A stretch of 64,000 bases of DNA from Nocardia otitidiscaviarum NBRC 14405 (lineage in GTDB: Bacteria > Actinomycetota > Actinomycetes > Mycobacteriales > Mycobacteriaceae), in contig NZ_BAGD01000106.1 in assembly GCF_000308635.1 (NCBI RefSeq), positions 1 through 64,000 on the forward strand. The letters are read 5' to 3'. The translations under genes and the position numbers were made by a program. Shown here one piece after another: positions 1 through 9,119 of this stretch (position 1 is its first letter; every line of letters starts with the position of its first letter). The notes under the pieces were generated by a model that worked only from the letters and a program-made list of their open reading frames with translations, ran no database searches and was not told where the DNA came from.

Positions 1-14
1 AGCGCCCCGCGCGG

Positions 15-3000
15 CTAACGCCGCGACGGCATACCGCGTACACCCGGTCGCGGCGGCGTCCGGTGCGCCAGATCGGCCCGGAGGGCGGCCACCTCCTCGC
101 GCAGTCGGGCCATGAGGCGCTCGGCGTCGTCGCGATGCGCGGCGGCGCGGTCGGTATCTCCGAGCGCGGCGGCCAGTTCGGCGAGTACGGCGTCCATCGG
201 CCCCAGGTACGACGCGCCGGTCTCCAGTCCGCCGATGGTCCCGGCCAGCGGCAGCAGCGCGGTGTAGAGCTCGCGGACGACGTCGGTATCGCCGAGGAAC
301 AGCGCGATCCGGGAGCGGATGATGCTGAAGGTGGCCCAGAACGGCGGCCCCACCGGGGGCGCGGCGGCCAGCACCCGCCGGGCGTGCGCGGTGTCCCCGC
401 AGTGCAGCAGGGCCAGCGCGTAGCCGTAGGAGAACAGCTCCGGCGCGACGGCGGCGCGTTCCCCGAGCGCGCCCGCGAGCGCGGAGAAGTCGCCCCCGCG
501 CACCCAGGCCAGCGCCAGCAGCAGCCCGATGTGCAGCGCCTCCGCGTCGCGGGTGACATCGTCGACGGGCAGCGCCTGGGTGGCCAGCGGCGCGGGTCCG
601 AGCACACCCTCGTGGTGCCAGTCGCCCAGCATGCGTTCGGCGGACTCGATATCGCCGCGCACCAGTTCGAGCAGGAACTCGAAGGGTACGAGCGCGTCGA
701 GCAGATGGCGTAGTTGCCCGTCGGTGGCGAATTCGGCGGCGCGCCCGGCATGTTCGGCGGCAGTGGCGAGGTCGGCGTCGGCCAGCGCCGCCCGGAAGAG
801 CAGATAGCGTGCCAGCGCCTGGAATTCGGTGAGTTCGGCCGCGGCCGCCACGAGAAGTAGCCGGGTCGCAAGACTTTTCAGTTCGTCGGCGCGCAGGAAT
901 CCGCCCCGCACGAACGCGATGAACGCCTGGGCGTTGACGGCCGTGCACAGCAGATCGGCATCGCCGAGCGGTTCGGCCAGCGCGACGGCCGCGTCGGCGG
1001 CGGCCCGGGCGTCACCGAGATCGGTCAGCGCGGTGTGGAAGACGGTGGTGACCAGCACCAGGATGCGCTCGCGCACCGGCAGTCCGGTGTCGGCACGGGC
1101 GATGCGCAGTGGTTCCAGCACCCGCGGGTCGGCGGTGTGCCAGTCTCGCGCCGACCAGATGAGCGGGGTGGGCCAGCAGGTGGCGGCCCGGACCAGCGGT
1201 TCGACACCACCGAGCCGGTCGGCGAGATCGAGGGCCTGTTCGCGCACGTCCCGCGCCTGCTCGTGCCGCCCGTCGTAGGCGAGGGCGGTGACGAGCTCGC
1301 AGCGCGCCTCCAATACCGCCGACAGCTGCTCGTCGGTGGCGGCGGCCCCGTCGTGCCCGGCCATTTCGTGCAGTGTCAGCACCGACTGCCAGCGGCGCAC
1401 CGCGTCGGCCCGCATGCGCCGTTCCACGCAGAGGCGGGCCGCGGTCCGACCGAAAAGCAGTGCGCGCTCGGCGGTTTCGACGGTGGCGCCGAGCGCCGCG
1501 TGGTGCGCGAGGGTTTCGGCGTCGCGTCCGGTGAGGGCGGAGCAGTCCGGAACGCAGATCCGCGCGGACAGTGATTCGAACACCGCCCAGTGCATGCGAA
1601 GGCGGCGCAGCACGGGGATGCCGTAGTACACCGTCTCGCGGATGAGCGCGTGGTCGAAGCGGATGCGGCCGCCGCGCTCGGTGCGCAGCAGCCGGGCCTG
1701 TTCGGCCGCCGCGACCCGGTCGATGATCTGGTCGGGCGTGAGCCCGGCGGCGGTGGCGAGGGTGGGAACGTCGCAGTCCTCGCCCCAGACCGACATGAGT
1801 TCGAGCAGGTCGACAACCGCGGCGGGCAACTGGGCGACGCGGCGGCCCAGCAGATCTCGCACGGTGTCGGGCAGCGCGTCGGTGGTGCCCTGGGTGGCGA
1901 CGAGTTTGGCCAGTTCGCGCACGAACAGCGGGTTGCCGCCGGTGCGTCGGCGCAGCAGCGCCACCAACTGGTCATCGGCGTCCACGAGTCCGGCGGCGAC
2001 CGCGGCCCACCGGGTGCCGTTCAGGTCGAGGCCGTCGAGTTCGATGCGGTCGGCGGTGAACAGGGCCAGGGCGGCGGCGGTATCGCGCACTCCCGCACCG
2101 GCTTCGGTGCCACGCAGGGTGGCGATGATCAGCACGGGGCGGTCGCGCAGCCAGTGCACCACCTGGCGCAGCACCTGGAGGGTCGCGGTATCCGCGCCGT
2201 GCACGTCTTCGAGCACGATGAGCACCGGCCCGGCGGCGGCGCGACAGTGTCGGACCACGCGGCGGGCGAGGGTGAAGGCGTCGACGGCGGCACAGGCGTC
2301 GGGGTCGGCGGCGGTGAGTTCGACCAGCACCTCGGCCCAGGCCCAGGCCGGGGGCGCGTCCTCCACCTCGGGGCAGCGGCCGAAGACGGTGGCCCAGTCC
2401 CGCTCGGCCAGCTGCGCGGCCACCGCGGTGGCGAGGGTGCTCTTGCCCGCGCCCGCCTCGCCGGAGAGCCATACCAGGCGCACGCTGCCCAGCGCCGCCG
2501 CTTCCGCCGCCGCCAGCACGGCGGCCCGCTGCTCGGCATATCCACTGTCCGGCAGCGGATCCGGGTGCGCTGCGCGCACCGTGATCGGCGCGGTCGGGGT
2601 ATCGGTGCCGACCTTGTGGGTGAGGATCGCGGTCTCGGTGTCGCGCAGCGCGGGTCCGGGGTCCACTCCGAATTCGCCGTTGAGGAATTCCCGGCAGCGG
2701 CGCACCGTGGTGAGCGCGTCCAGGGACTGCCCGAGCCGGTACTGGGCCAGGGCGAGCAGTCGCGCGCATTCCTCGCGGCCCGGATGCTCCTCGAAGACCG
2801 GCCGCAGCGCCAGCACCACCTCGGCGGGCCGGTTCAGCTCCAGTGCCGCCCGTGCCCGCAGCTCCAGCGCGGTGAGCCGCAGGGCGGTCAGCCGCGCGGC
2901 TTCCTGTGCCGCCCAGGGCATTCCGAGGAAGGTTTCCAGTGCGGTGCCGTGCCAGCAGGCCAGGGCGGCGTCGAGCACCCGGATCTGTTCGAGCGGGTCG

Positions 3001-3383
3001 GGTCGCAGGGCGGGATCGCGCAGGGCGGCCTCGTGCCCGTGCAGTAGCTGCTCGAACTCCCAGGCGTCGACCTGCGCGGGTTCGAGATTCAGTGCGTACC
3101 CGTGTGATTCGGAGACGATGACGCGGGCGCGGGCCCGGCGCGGCCGATCCGGTTCGAAGAGGCGTCGCAGATTGTGGATGTAGACCTGGAGCGCGGCGGT
3201 GGCCTTGGCGGGCGGGTCGCCGTTCCACAGATCGTCGATGAGCCGGTCGGTGGGGACGACCCGGCCCCCGGCCGCGACCAGGCGTCCCAGCACCGCGCAC
3301 TGCATGGGCGCGCCGGGTGGCACCCGCTGGCCGTCGATGGTGATCTGCAGAGGTCCCAGCACTCCGATCCGTGTGACCGCCAT
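15..3383 (-). CDS. AfsR/SARP-type transcriptional regulator with AAA ATPase and helical repeats
   Basis: A cytoplasmic multidomain regulator of 1122 aa. Residues 1-95 form the OmpR-like winged helix (MAVTRIGVLGPLQI), followed by a bacterial transcriptional activation domain to about residue 250. An AAA ATPase follows, with Walker A GEAGAGKST near residues 305-313, and the C-terminal half is TPR-like and alanine-rich. Proteins of this layout usually activate secondary metabolism or stress genes. I chose the ATG at 3383 because it opens the canonical winged helix; an in-frame upstream codon at 3443 only adds a non-conserved tail. It is divergent from the orphan MmyB-domain gene at 3520. No biosynthetic cluster lies beside it, so its target is unknown. 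The domain call is firm. Confidence 0.9.
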   Translation of the reverse strand: MAVTRIGVLGPLQITIDGQRVPPGAPMQCAVLGRLVAAGGRVVPTDRLIDDLWNGDPPAKATAALQVYIHNLRRLFEPDRPRRARARVIVSESHGYALNLEPAQVDAWEFEQLLHGHEAALRDPALRPDPLEQIRVLDAALACWHGTALETFLGMPWAAQEAARLTALRLTALELRARAALELNRPAEVVLALRPVFEEHPGREECARLLALAQYRLGQSLDALTTVRRCREFLNGEFGVDPGPALRDTETAILTHKVGTDTPTAPITVRAAHPDPLPDSGYAEQRAAVLAAAEAAALGSVRLVWLSGEAGAGKSTLATAVAAQLAERDWATVFGRCPEVEDAPPAWAWAEVLVELTAADPDACAAVDAFTLARRVVRHCRAAAGPVLIVLEDVHGADTATLQVLRQVVHWLRDRPVLIIATLRGTEAGAGVRDTAAALALFTADRIELDGLDLNGTRWAAVAAGLVDADDQLVALLRRRTGGNPLFVRELAKLVATQGTTDALPDTVRDLLGRRVAQLPAAVVDLLELMSVWGEDCDVPTLATAAGLTPDQIIDRVAAAEQARLLRTERGGRIRFDHALIRETVYYGIPVLRRLRMHWAVFESLSARICVPDCSALTGRDAETLAHHAALGATVETAERALLFGRTAARLCVERRMRADAVRRWQSVLTLHEMAGHDGAAATDEQLSAVLEARCELVTALAYDGRHEQARDVREQALDLADRLGGVEPLVRAATCWPTPLIWSARDWHTADPRVLEPLRIARADTGLPVRERILVLVTTVFHTALTDLGDARAAADAAVALAEPLGDADLLCTAVNAQAFIAFVRGGFLRADELKSLATRLLLVAAAAELTEFQALARYLLFRAALADADLATAAEHAGRAAEFATDGQLRHLLDALVPFEFLLELVRGDIESAERMLGDWHHEGVLGPAPLATQALPVDDVTRDAEALHIGLLLALAWVRGGDFSALAGALGERAAVAPELFSYGYALALLHCGDTAHARRVLAAAPPVGPPFWATFSIIRSRIALFLGDTDVVRELYTALLPLAGTIGGLETGASYLGPMDAVLAELAAALGDTDRAAAHRDDAERLMARLREEVAALRADLAHRTPPRPGVRGMPSRR

Positions 3384-3519
3384 GCCGTGCCGAAACCCCC
3401 GTAACCACTGCCGTCTTGGACAATTGACTTGCTTGCGACACACAGAATGACAGAAATTCTGCGAGACGTCTCATCGGTGTGATCCGACTTAACCGAATAC
3501 GAAGTGGACACGAAGAGTG
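3384..3519. promoter_or_regulatory. Divergent promoter region between SARP and MmyB-domain genes
   Basis: This 136-bp gap separates divergent starts and is A/T-richer than its flanks. It contains two short perfect palindromes: GAGACGTCTC at 3463-3472, and CAGAA-A-TTCTG at 3451-3461. A TTGACT hexamer lies at 3424-3429. These are plausible operator or promoter elements for one or both genes. No clear 11-bp-phased SARP repeat was found here. Confidence 0.35.
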
Positions 3520-4050
3520 ATGCCGCACACTGCCATGGTGTCTCAGTCCGGGTTGCGCGTGCCCACCACGCGGTCGATCGGCGAGGAGCCGCGTGGCGCC
3601 GAACTATCGGTGCTACAGGGCTTCCCATATCCCGCCGCCTACCGCACCCCGGCGACCTGCGATGTGGTCGCCACCAATACCGCCTTCGCGGAGATGTTCC
3701 CGGGCCTCGAGCCCGGCACCAACCTGCTCACCTGGATGCTGCTCGATCCCATGGCCCGCTGTGTGCTGGTCGAATGGGAAGTCGAGGCGCAGCTGCTGGT
3801 GCAGCGGTTCCGGAAGTCGGTGCCGCAGGCCGAATCCGGCCGCATCGAGGAGATCCTGACGCTGTGCCGCCGCGCACCGGACTGGGATCGGCTGTGGGGA
3901 GAGGAGATCCGGGTCCCGGACACCGCGCAGCGACTGCTGCTGGTGCGGGATGCGGAGACCGGCCTCGAACGCGCCATGTACGCGCACACCTTCGGCTTCG
4001 AGGCCCCACCGCGCCCCTGGCTGCTGTACACCCTCGTACCGGCGACCTGA
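3520..4050 (+). CDS. Stand-alone MmyB-like ligand-binding domain protein
   Basis: A 176-aa protein whose whole length resembles the PAS-like ligand-binding domain of MmyB regulators: a VVATNTAFAEMF strand-helix, an LLTWMLLDPMARCVLVEWE core, and a C-terminal WLLYTLVPA strand. MmyB regulators usually carry an N-terminal HTH before this domain. Here only about 30 non-conserved residues precede it, so it cannot bind DNA by the usual route. Start is ATG 3520 (GTG 3517 is adjacent; ATG 3535 is an alternative). It is divergent from the SARP gene, suggesting it may sense a ligand and act with that or another regulator; this is inference. Confidence 0.65.
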   Translation: MPHTAMVSQSGLRVPTTRSIGEEPRGAELSVLQGFPYPAAYRTPATCDVVATNTAFAEMFPGLEPGTNLLTWMLLDPMARCVLVEWEVEAQLLVQRFRKSVPQAESGRIEEILTLCRRAPDWDRLWGEEIRVPDTAQRLLLVRDAETGLERAMYAHTFGFEAPPRPWLLYTLVPAT

Positions 4051-4068
4051 GCCCGGTCCGCCGCCGCG

Positions 4069-4599
4069 TCAGGCTTGGGCGGCCGGGCTCTCGAACCAGC
4101 CGTCGACCGGGTCGGCGTAGCCGTGGTACACCAGCGGAATCCGCCGGTCCACCTCGAAGTGGCGGTACACCGCGAGCATGGCCCGCCGTACCGCGTGCGC
4201 GTGGAAGTCGTCGATGCGGCGGGCGCCGAGCCGGTGCTCGGGCAGCAGCTCCAGTCGGGTCAGCTCATCGGGATCGGTGGCGTCGAGTCCGATGGGCGGG
4301 GCGTCGGCGATGAAGTGGTCGTGCAGGATGGCGTGCGTGCGCGCCGGGTCGGGGCTACCCGGCGCGAAGGCCAGGAAGCGCACCCGGACGCCGCGGCGGC
4401 CGGGAGCCGCGGTCTCCAGCCGGTCGAGCAGTACGGCGGCCGGACGACGCACCGACCGCCCGGCGAGCGGGTCCTGTTCGAGCAGGTGCAGCATGCTGCC
4501 GCCGGGCACCCGGGGTTCGGGGACGAGGAACAGGCTCAGCACGGGTGCGCCGGAGACTCCGTCGGCCAGGCAGACTTTGGTGGTCATGGGATCGGGCAT
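4069..4599 (-). CDS. Hypothetical protein
   Basis: A 176-aa soluble protein I do not recognise. The start is well supported: GGGAG lies a few bases before ATG 4599. It has no signal peptide or membrane segment. The middle has several His/Asp residues (HDHFIADAPPIGLDATDPDEL, near residues 92-112) and the C-terminus is aromatic (VYHGYADPVDGWFES). It converges with the MmyB-domain gene, 18 bp away, and lies downstream of the GNAT gene on the same strand with a 190-bp gap, so it probably has its own promoter. No function assigned. Confidence 0.6.
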   Translation of the reverse strand: MPDPMTTKVCLADGVSGAPVLSLFLVPEPRVPGGSMLHLLEQDPLAGRSVRRPAAVLLDRLETAAPGRRGVRVRFLAFAPGSPDPARTHAILHDHFIADAPPIGLDATDPDELTRLELLPEHRLGARRIDDFHAHAVRRAMLAVYRHFEVDRRIPLVYHGYADPVDGWFESPAAQA

Positions 4600-4789
4600 G
4601 CGCTTCTCCCTCGATTGTGCGGAACCCGCGGTGCGGTCCGCGCCCGGGGCGGCGGGCCCGGGGTGGTGCAGTCAGCTGGTATTCGATATCTCGCCGCGGA
4701 CCCGGAGGCGGTCAGCAGACCGCCCGGCAGCGCGACCGGAGCACACCAGCGAATTATAGTCGAGTCGCATGACCTGCCGCGGGCGTTCG

Positions 4790-5467
4790 TCAGGCGTCGA
4801 TCAATCCGCGCCGGGTCGCGGGCGGGCTCGCCAACTGCCGCTCGATGGTGGCCCGTACCAGCGGCCACTCCTCGTCCAGGATGGAGTAGAACGCCGTACT
4901 GCGCACCTCGCCGTCCAGCCCGCGCGAATGCGCCCGCCGCACCCCGTCGCTGGTCGCGCCGAGCCGCTCGATGGCCATGCGGGACCGCAGATTCCGCATA
5001 TCCGCGCGCAGGGCGATGCGGCGTACCCGCCACACCTCGAAGGCGTGCGCGAGCAGCAGCAGTTTGGACTCCAGGTTGATCCCGGCTCCCCGTGCGTCCG
5101 GCGCGAGCCAGGTATTGCCGATCTCGGCGGCGTCCGGGATGGCCAGCAGCGGGTCGCCCGGCGGCAACCCGTGCACCAGCGGCCACACCACCGGCCCCTG
5201 CCAATAGTCGAATCTGGTGAATCGAGTGGACCCGAGCACCCGCCCGGTGCCCGCCGCGACGATGGCGAAGGCCAACGAGGTGCCCGCGGCGTGCCCGGCG
5301 ACCGCCTGGGCGATGTAGTCGATGGCCTCGTCCACCCCGTGCGGAACGGGGGTGAAGGCGAAGTCGTCGCGATTGTCCGCCGCCGCCTCCGCGATCCCCG
5401 GAGCATGCTGCGGCGCAAGGGGTTCCAGCCGCACGACGCGGCCGTCGAGAATGACCGGTACAGGCAC
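4790..5467 (-). CDS. GNAT family N-acetyltransferase (RimJ/RimL-like)
   Basis: A 225-aa protein with the GNAT fold used to transfer acetyl from acetyl-CoA to an amine. The N-terminus has the typical LDGRVVRLEPLAPQHA strand-turn. The acetyl-CoA-binding core reads IGNTWLAPDARGAGINLESKLLLLAHAF (about residues 130-157), followed by RIALRADMRNLRSRMAIERLG, which matches the RimJ/RimL subgroup. GTG 5467 is chosen because GAGGG precedes it by five bases; a longer frame to 5518 lacks conservation. The substrate cannot be deduced. Confidence 0.85.
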   Translation of the reverse strand: MPVPVILDGRVVRLEPLAPQHAPGIAEAAADNRDDFAFTPVPHGVDEAIDYIAQAVAGHAAGTSLAFAIVAAGTGRVLGSTRFTRFDYWQGPVVWPLVHGLPPGDPLLAIPDAAEIGNTWLAPDARGAGINLESKLLLLAHAFEVWRVRRIALRADMRNLRSRMAIERLGATSDGVRRAHSRGLDGEVRSTAFYSILDEEWPLVRATIERQLASPPATRRGLIDA

Positions 5468-5654
5468 GTTCCCTCGATCTTTCGAAGCGGTCGGGGGTCG
5501 CGTCGGGCGGTGCCGCACCGGCTACCCGCTCCGGATAGGACGAACCAGCCCTGGCGCGCCAGTAGCAGCGTGAATCAGTGAGGTGAACGATAACGGAACA
5601 CCCGCGCACAGGACGGCAGGCGACACACGAATTTCGGGGCCCGCCCGGCGGCGG

Positions 5655-6350
5655 TCAGCCCAGCGCGGACGTCCCCGCGGCGACGGTCCCGGACGCGGCG
5701 TCGTCCCAGGTGCGGGGCGGCGGGCCGAAGGTGCTGTGCGCGTTGGCGATCACCGATTTGCCGAGCGCCCGGTTGCCGACCGCGCCGATCACCGCGCCGA
5801 TGCCCGCGGGCAGCGCCCGCCCGAACACCAGCACACCCCGCTTGACGATGAACTGCACGACGAAGCGTTTCACCAGCGCGTTGTCGATGTTCCGCACGAC
5901 CGGCAGCCGGTCGGCCACCACGGCGGCCCAATCCCGCGCCGACTGGCTGGCGTTCTTGCCCATCACCGCGGTGCCGGTCTCGCCGAGCACGACGCTCACC
6001 ACCATGGCGCGACGCTGCTCGGGCGGCAGTGCACCGATGCCGTGCACCGCGCCCACCGAGGCCGCGTACAGCGCCGACGCCTCCAGGAAGAACACCGACT
6101 CGACGCCGCTCACCGCCAGGCCGATCAGGGTGCCCACGCCGGGTACCGCCGCGCTCAGGCCCGCGACCGTACCGCTGGCGGTGACCAGCACCAGGTAGCG
6201 CGTCTCCAGCCCCTGCGCGATGTCCTCGGGTGACCGGCTCGGGTGCTTGCGCCGCAGCCGGTCCACGTACCTGGCCGCCAGCGGCGCCTGCACCCCGGTG
6301 CCGCCGCGCAGGAGCAACTCGATGGACTTCTGCACTGTGCGCTCGAACAT
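5655..6350 (-). CDS. Hypothetical EcsC-like membrane-associated protein
   Basis: A 231-aa protein with a hydrophobic glycine/alanine-rich central segment (LVTASGTVAGLSAAVPGVG, about residues 54-72) followed by a second hydrophobic stretch, and a third near residue 185 (AGIGAVIGAVGNRALGKSV). This resembles EcsC-family or DUF697-like proteins but I cannot name a family with certainty. AAAGGGGAC before ATG 6350 gives a strong ribosome-binding site. It is divergent from the WS/DGAT gene across about 220 bp, in which I see no clear operator. Confidence 0.55.
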   Translation of the reverse strand: MFERTVQKSIELLLRGGTGVQAPLAARYVDRLRRKHPSRSPEDIAQGLETRYLVLVTASGTVAGLSAAVPGVGTLIGLAVSGVESVFFLEASALYAASVGAVHGIGALPPEQRRAMVVSVVLGETGTAVMGKNASQSARDWAAVVADRLPVVRNIDNALVKRFVVQFIVKRGVLVFGRALPAGIGAVIGAVGNRALGKSVIANAHSTFGPPPRTWDDAASGTVAAGTSALG

Positions 6351-6570
6351 GGCGGGCGTCCCCTTTCGTCGTCGGCAACGCCCGAGCGTACGGACCGCCG
6401 TGCCCGGGTTCGGGTTCCGACACGGGAATCCACGGGTCCGTTACGACCGACGTCCGCGCGGGGACCTTCGCCTCTCCCGGTCGGCGGTGATCGGCGTCAC
6501 AGTATGGGTGGTGGTCGGTTTCCGGCGGCGACGCGGACGACCAGGACAGGCGACGAGACGGTGACGGGCA

Positions 6571-7953
6571 ATGGACGCGCACGAGTCCCATATGACAGAG
6601 TCGGACCTCTTCACGTGGAGCATGGAGCAGGATCCAGCACTTCGCTCGACGATCGTCACGCTGCTGCTGCTCGACTCCGAACCGGACCGGGATCGGTTGT
6701 GGCACACGCTCGATCGCGCCAGCCACGCGGTACCCCGCTTCCGGCACCGGCTGGTGGCGGCCCCGCTGCGGCTGACGCCCCCGCGCTGGCTCCCCGATCC
6801 GGACTTCGATCTGTCCTGGCATGTGCGCCGCCTGGCCGCGCCCGCACCCGGGGATCTGTCGGCGGTGCTCGAGTTCGCGCGCACCGAGGCGATGGCGGCC
6901 TTCGATCCGGCCCGCCCGCTGTGGCAGTTCACCGTGCTGAGCGGGCTGGCCGACGGGCGCTGCGCGCTCGTGCTGAAGGTGCACCACAGCCTGACCGACG
7001 GCGTCGGCGGCATCCAGATCGCCGGGGAGATACTGGATTTCGAGCGGGAGGGCACATCTCGGCCGGAGCTCGCGGAAAGCGCGGAGGTGGACGGGAACGG
7101 CGCGGTGGGCGACATCATCACCTGGAACTGGGCCACCGGCACCGAGTTGGTGCGCGACGGGGTCGCGACGGCGGTCTCGGCCGCGCGGCGGACGGTGACG
7201 AATCCGGTCGGGGCGGTCCGCGACGGGGTCACGCTGGCGCGTTCGCTGCTGCGACTGGCCCGGCCGGTCACCACCACGCTGTCGCCGCTCATGACCGAGC
7301 GGAGCCTGGTGCGGCGGTTGACCGTACTCGACGTGCCGCTGCCGACGCTGCACCGCGCCGCCCACCGCACCGGATGCACGGTGAACGACGCCTTCCTCGC
7401 CGCGGTGCTGATCGGGCTGCGCACCTATCACGAGCGTCGGGGGGCGACGGTGGCGCGGCTGCGGGTGGCCATGCCGATCAGCCTGCGCCATCCGGGTGAT
7501 CCGATCGGCGGCAATCGGATCTCCCTGGCCCGCTTCGTCGTTCCCGCCGATATCGCCGAGCCCGACGATCTCATGCATGCCCTGGACGGTGTGGTCGAGG
7601 GGTGGCGGCACGAACCGGCCGTACCGCTGTCCAATGCCGTCGCGGCCACCTTCAACCGGCTACCGGTCGGGCTGCTCACCGATATGTTCAAGCATGTCGA
7701 CTTCATCGCCTCGGACGTGCCGGGTTCGCCGGTGCCGCTGTATGTGGCCGGGGCCGAGGTGCAGCGGATCTACGCCTTCGGACCCACCACCGGCACCGCC
7801 CTGAACGTCACACTGGTCTCGCATGTCGAAACCTGTTGCGTGGGAATCAATTCCGATGCCGCGGCGGTCACCGACCCGGACCTGCTGACCGAATGCCTGG
7901 CCGCCGGCTTCCGGGCCGTCACCGCGCTCGGCGCGGCGATCCTGGAGGACTAG
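6571..7953 (+). CDS. WS/DGAT wax ester synthase/diacylglycerol O-acyltransferase
   Basis: A 460-aa acyltransferase that esterifies acyl-CoA to diacylglycerol or fatty alcohols for storage lipid. The catalytic HHxxxDG motif is intact as HHSLTDG at about residues 138-144. The C-terminal domain has the family's TVNDAFLAAVLIGLRTY segment and the ASDVPGSPVPLYVAGA stretch. Length is normal. Such enzymes occur in many copies in mycobacteria, rhodococci and nocardiae, which make triacylglycerol droplets; a lipid-droplet protein gene lies at 40482. ATG 6571 is used; ATG 6592 is possible. Which acceptor it uses cannot be read from sequence. Confidence 0.93.
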   Translation: MDAHESHMTESDLFTWSMEQDPALRSTIVTLLLLDSEPDRDRLWHTLDRASHAVPRFRHRLVAAPLRLTPPRWLPDPDFDLSWHVRRLAAPAPGDLSAVLEFARTEAMAAFDPARPLWQFTVLSGLADGRCALVLKVHHSLTDGVGGIQIAGEILDFEREGTSRPELAESAEVDGNGAVGDIITWNWATGTELVRDGVATAVSAARRTVTNPVGAVRDGVTLARSLLRLARPVTTTLSPLMTERSLVRRLTVLDVPLPTLHRAAHRTGCTVNDAFLAAVLIGLRTYHERRGATVARLRVAMPISLRHPGDPIGGNRISLARFVVPADIAEPDDLMHALDGVVEGWRHEPAVPLSNAVAATFNRLPVGLLTDMFKHVDFIASDVPGSPVPLYVAGAEVQRIYAFGPTTGTALNVTLVSHVETCCVGINSDAAAVTDPDLLTECLAAGFRAVTALGAAILED

Positions 7954-7971
7954 CGCCGGCGTGCGAATCGT

Positions 7972-8598
7972 TCAGCCGCCGAAGCGTTTCCGCGAGATCT
8001 CCGCGTGCGCGACCCGGCGCAGCGTGGCCAGCAGGGCATCGCCGAGCACGGTTCCGACGATCGCGCCTTCGACAATGGCCTCGGTGGCTCCCAGCCGGGC
8101 GACGCCGTCGATATCGGCGGCGGCGATCCGGTCGGCGGCCGCGGCGTAGTCGGACAGTTCGTCGAGCACCCACTCGTGCCCGACCTCGCGGAAGGTGCAC
8201 AGCACCCCGATCAGTGCTTCGACCAGTGCGGAGCCGGGCGGCGGCGTCCATCCGCGTTCGGCGCAGATCCGCTCGATCCGGCCCGCCGCCCACTCCCGGT
8301 CCGCCTCGGCGACCTCGGTGCGCGGTGCGGGCAGGCCGTGCTGGGCCACACCGAGAATGTCGTGGGTCGACACCCTGGGCTCCTCGATGGCGGAGAGCAC
8401 CTCGCGCGCCGCCGCGACGGTCAGCCCACCGATTTCCAGCAGTGCGCGAACGAGTTTGAGCCGACGGACATGCGCCGCACCGTAGCGGGCCTGGTTGGGG
8501 CTGGTGAGTTCACCGGGCGGAAGCAGCCCCTCCCGCTGGTAGTACTTGATGGTCGCGATCGCCACCCCGGACTCCCGGCTCAACTCCGCCATCCGCAT
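7972..8598 (-). CDS. MerR family transcriptional regulator
   Basis: A 208-aa regulator with an N-terminal MerR winged helix (MRMAELSRESGVAIATIKYYQREGL, residues 1-25) and an alpha-helical C-terminal domain without the cysteine pairs of metal-sensing members, so it probably responds to an organic ligand or stress. ATG 8598 is preceded by AGGAG at good spacing; the frame remains open further upstream but without conservation. It lies 32 bp downstream of the small membrane-protein gene starting at 9023, probably in one transcript, and the nested dyad at 9039-9079 is a candidate operator for autoregulation. Confidence 0.88.
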   Translation of the reverse strand: MRMAELSRESGVAIATIKYYQREGLLPPGELTSPNQARYGAAHVRRLKLVRALLEIGGLTVAAAREVLSAIEEPRVSTHDILGVAQHGLPAPRTEVAEADREWAAGRIERICAERGWTPPPGSALVEALIGVLCTFREVGHEWVLDELSDYAAAADRIAAADIDGVARLGATEAIVEGAIVGTVLGDALLATLRRVAHAEISRKRFGG

Positions 8599-8630
8599 CC
8601 CGCCGCCACTCCTCTCGTTCGATATTCCGT

Positions 8631-9023
8631 TCACGCCCCGACCGGGACCGCCCGCCGCCCCCGCACCCAGGCCACCGCGAAGGCGATCGCGAAGCCAAGG
8701 TGCACGACAAGGAACACCTTGGCGAGCTCGCGCGCCTCCCCACTGAACACCCCCCACACATCATTGGCCGCCACCACCCCGAACCCGACCGCATTGGCCA
8801 GCACCACGGCATTGCGCAGCGGCGACGCCGGTGCGCCGCGCGAGAGCCAGTTCAGGACCGCGATCCCGAGGAACGGCCCACCCAGCAGCCGCAGCAGCGC
8901 CACCAGTTCCGGCGACGCGTCCGCGGGCACGGCCTCCACCCCGAACTGCACCGGCACGAGCACCAGCGCCGACCCGATGACGGCCAGATAGATCGAAGCA
9001 ATGGTCAACAGCCACTTGAGCAT
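8631..9023 (-). CDS. Small four-helix membrane protein
   Basis: A 130-aa integral membrane protein with four predicted helices (from about residues 3-25, 45-62, 70-90 and 100-120). It resembles DUF4345/DoxX-type small membrane proteins but is not assignable with certainty. The TGGAGG ribosome-binding site before ATG 9023 fixes the start; a longer frame to 9080 would run through the operator-like dyad. It is the first gene of a two-gene unit with the MerR regulator, which makes it the likely target of that regulator. Confidence 0.7.
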   Translation of the reverse strand: MLKWLLTIASIYLAVIGSALVLVPVQFGVEAVPADASPELVALLRLLGGPFLGIAVLNWLSRGAPASPLRNAVVLANAVGFGVVAANDVWGVFSGEARELAKVFLVVHLGFAIAFAVAWVRGRRAVPVGA

Positions 9024-9038
9024 GGCAAGCCTCCAATA

Positions 9039-9079
9039 TGGATAGCTGAACTTTCTATAATAGAAAGCTACACTATCCA
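9039..9079. promoter_or_regulatory. Nested inverted repeat upstream of membrane protein/MerR operon
   Basis: Two inverted repeats share one centre at position 9059. The inner pair is CTTTCTAT-A-ATAGAAAG (9051-9067), perfect over 8 bp per arm. The outer pair is TGGATAG (9039-9045) with CTATCCA (9073-9079), perfect over 7 bp. The element lies 16-56 bp upstream of the start codon at 9023, overlapping where a promoter is expected. It is A/T-rich in a G+C-rich genome. This is the expected form of an operator for two dimers. Confidence 0.6.
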
Positions 9080-9119
9080 CTTCGCTGGAGGCAATGGTCC
9101 GGCCCGAGCCTGCGGCTGG

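Noticed and set aside
15..4050. Secondary-metabolite cluster around the first SARP regulator
   Set aside because: No polyketide synthase, NRPS, terpene or RiPP enzyme is in the window; neighbouring genes are unrelated single enzymes.
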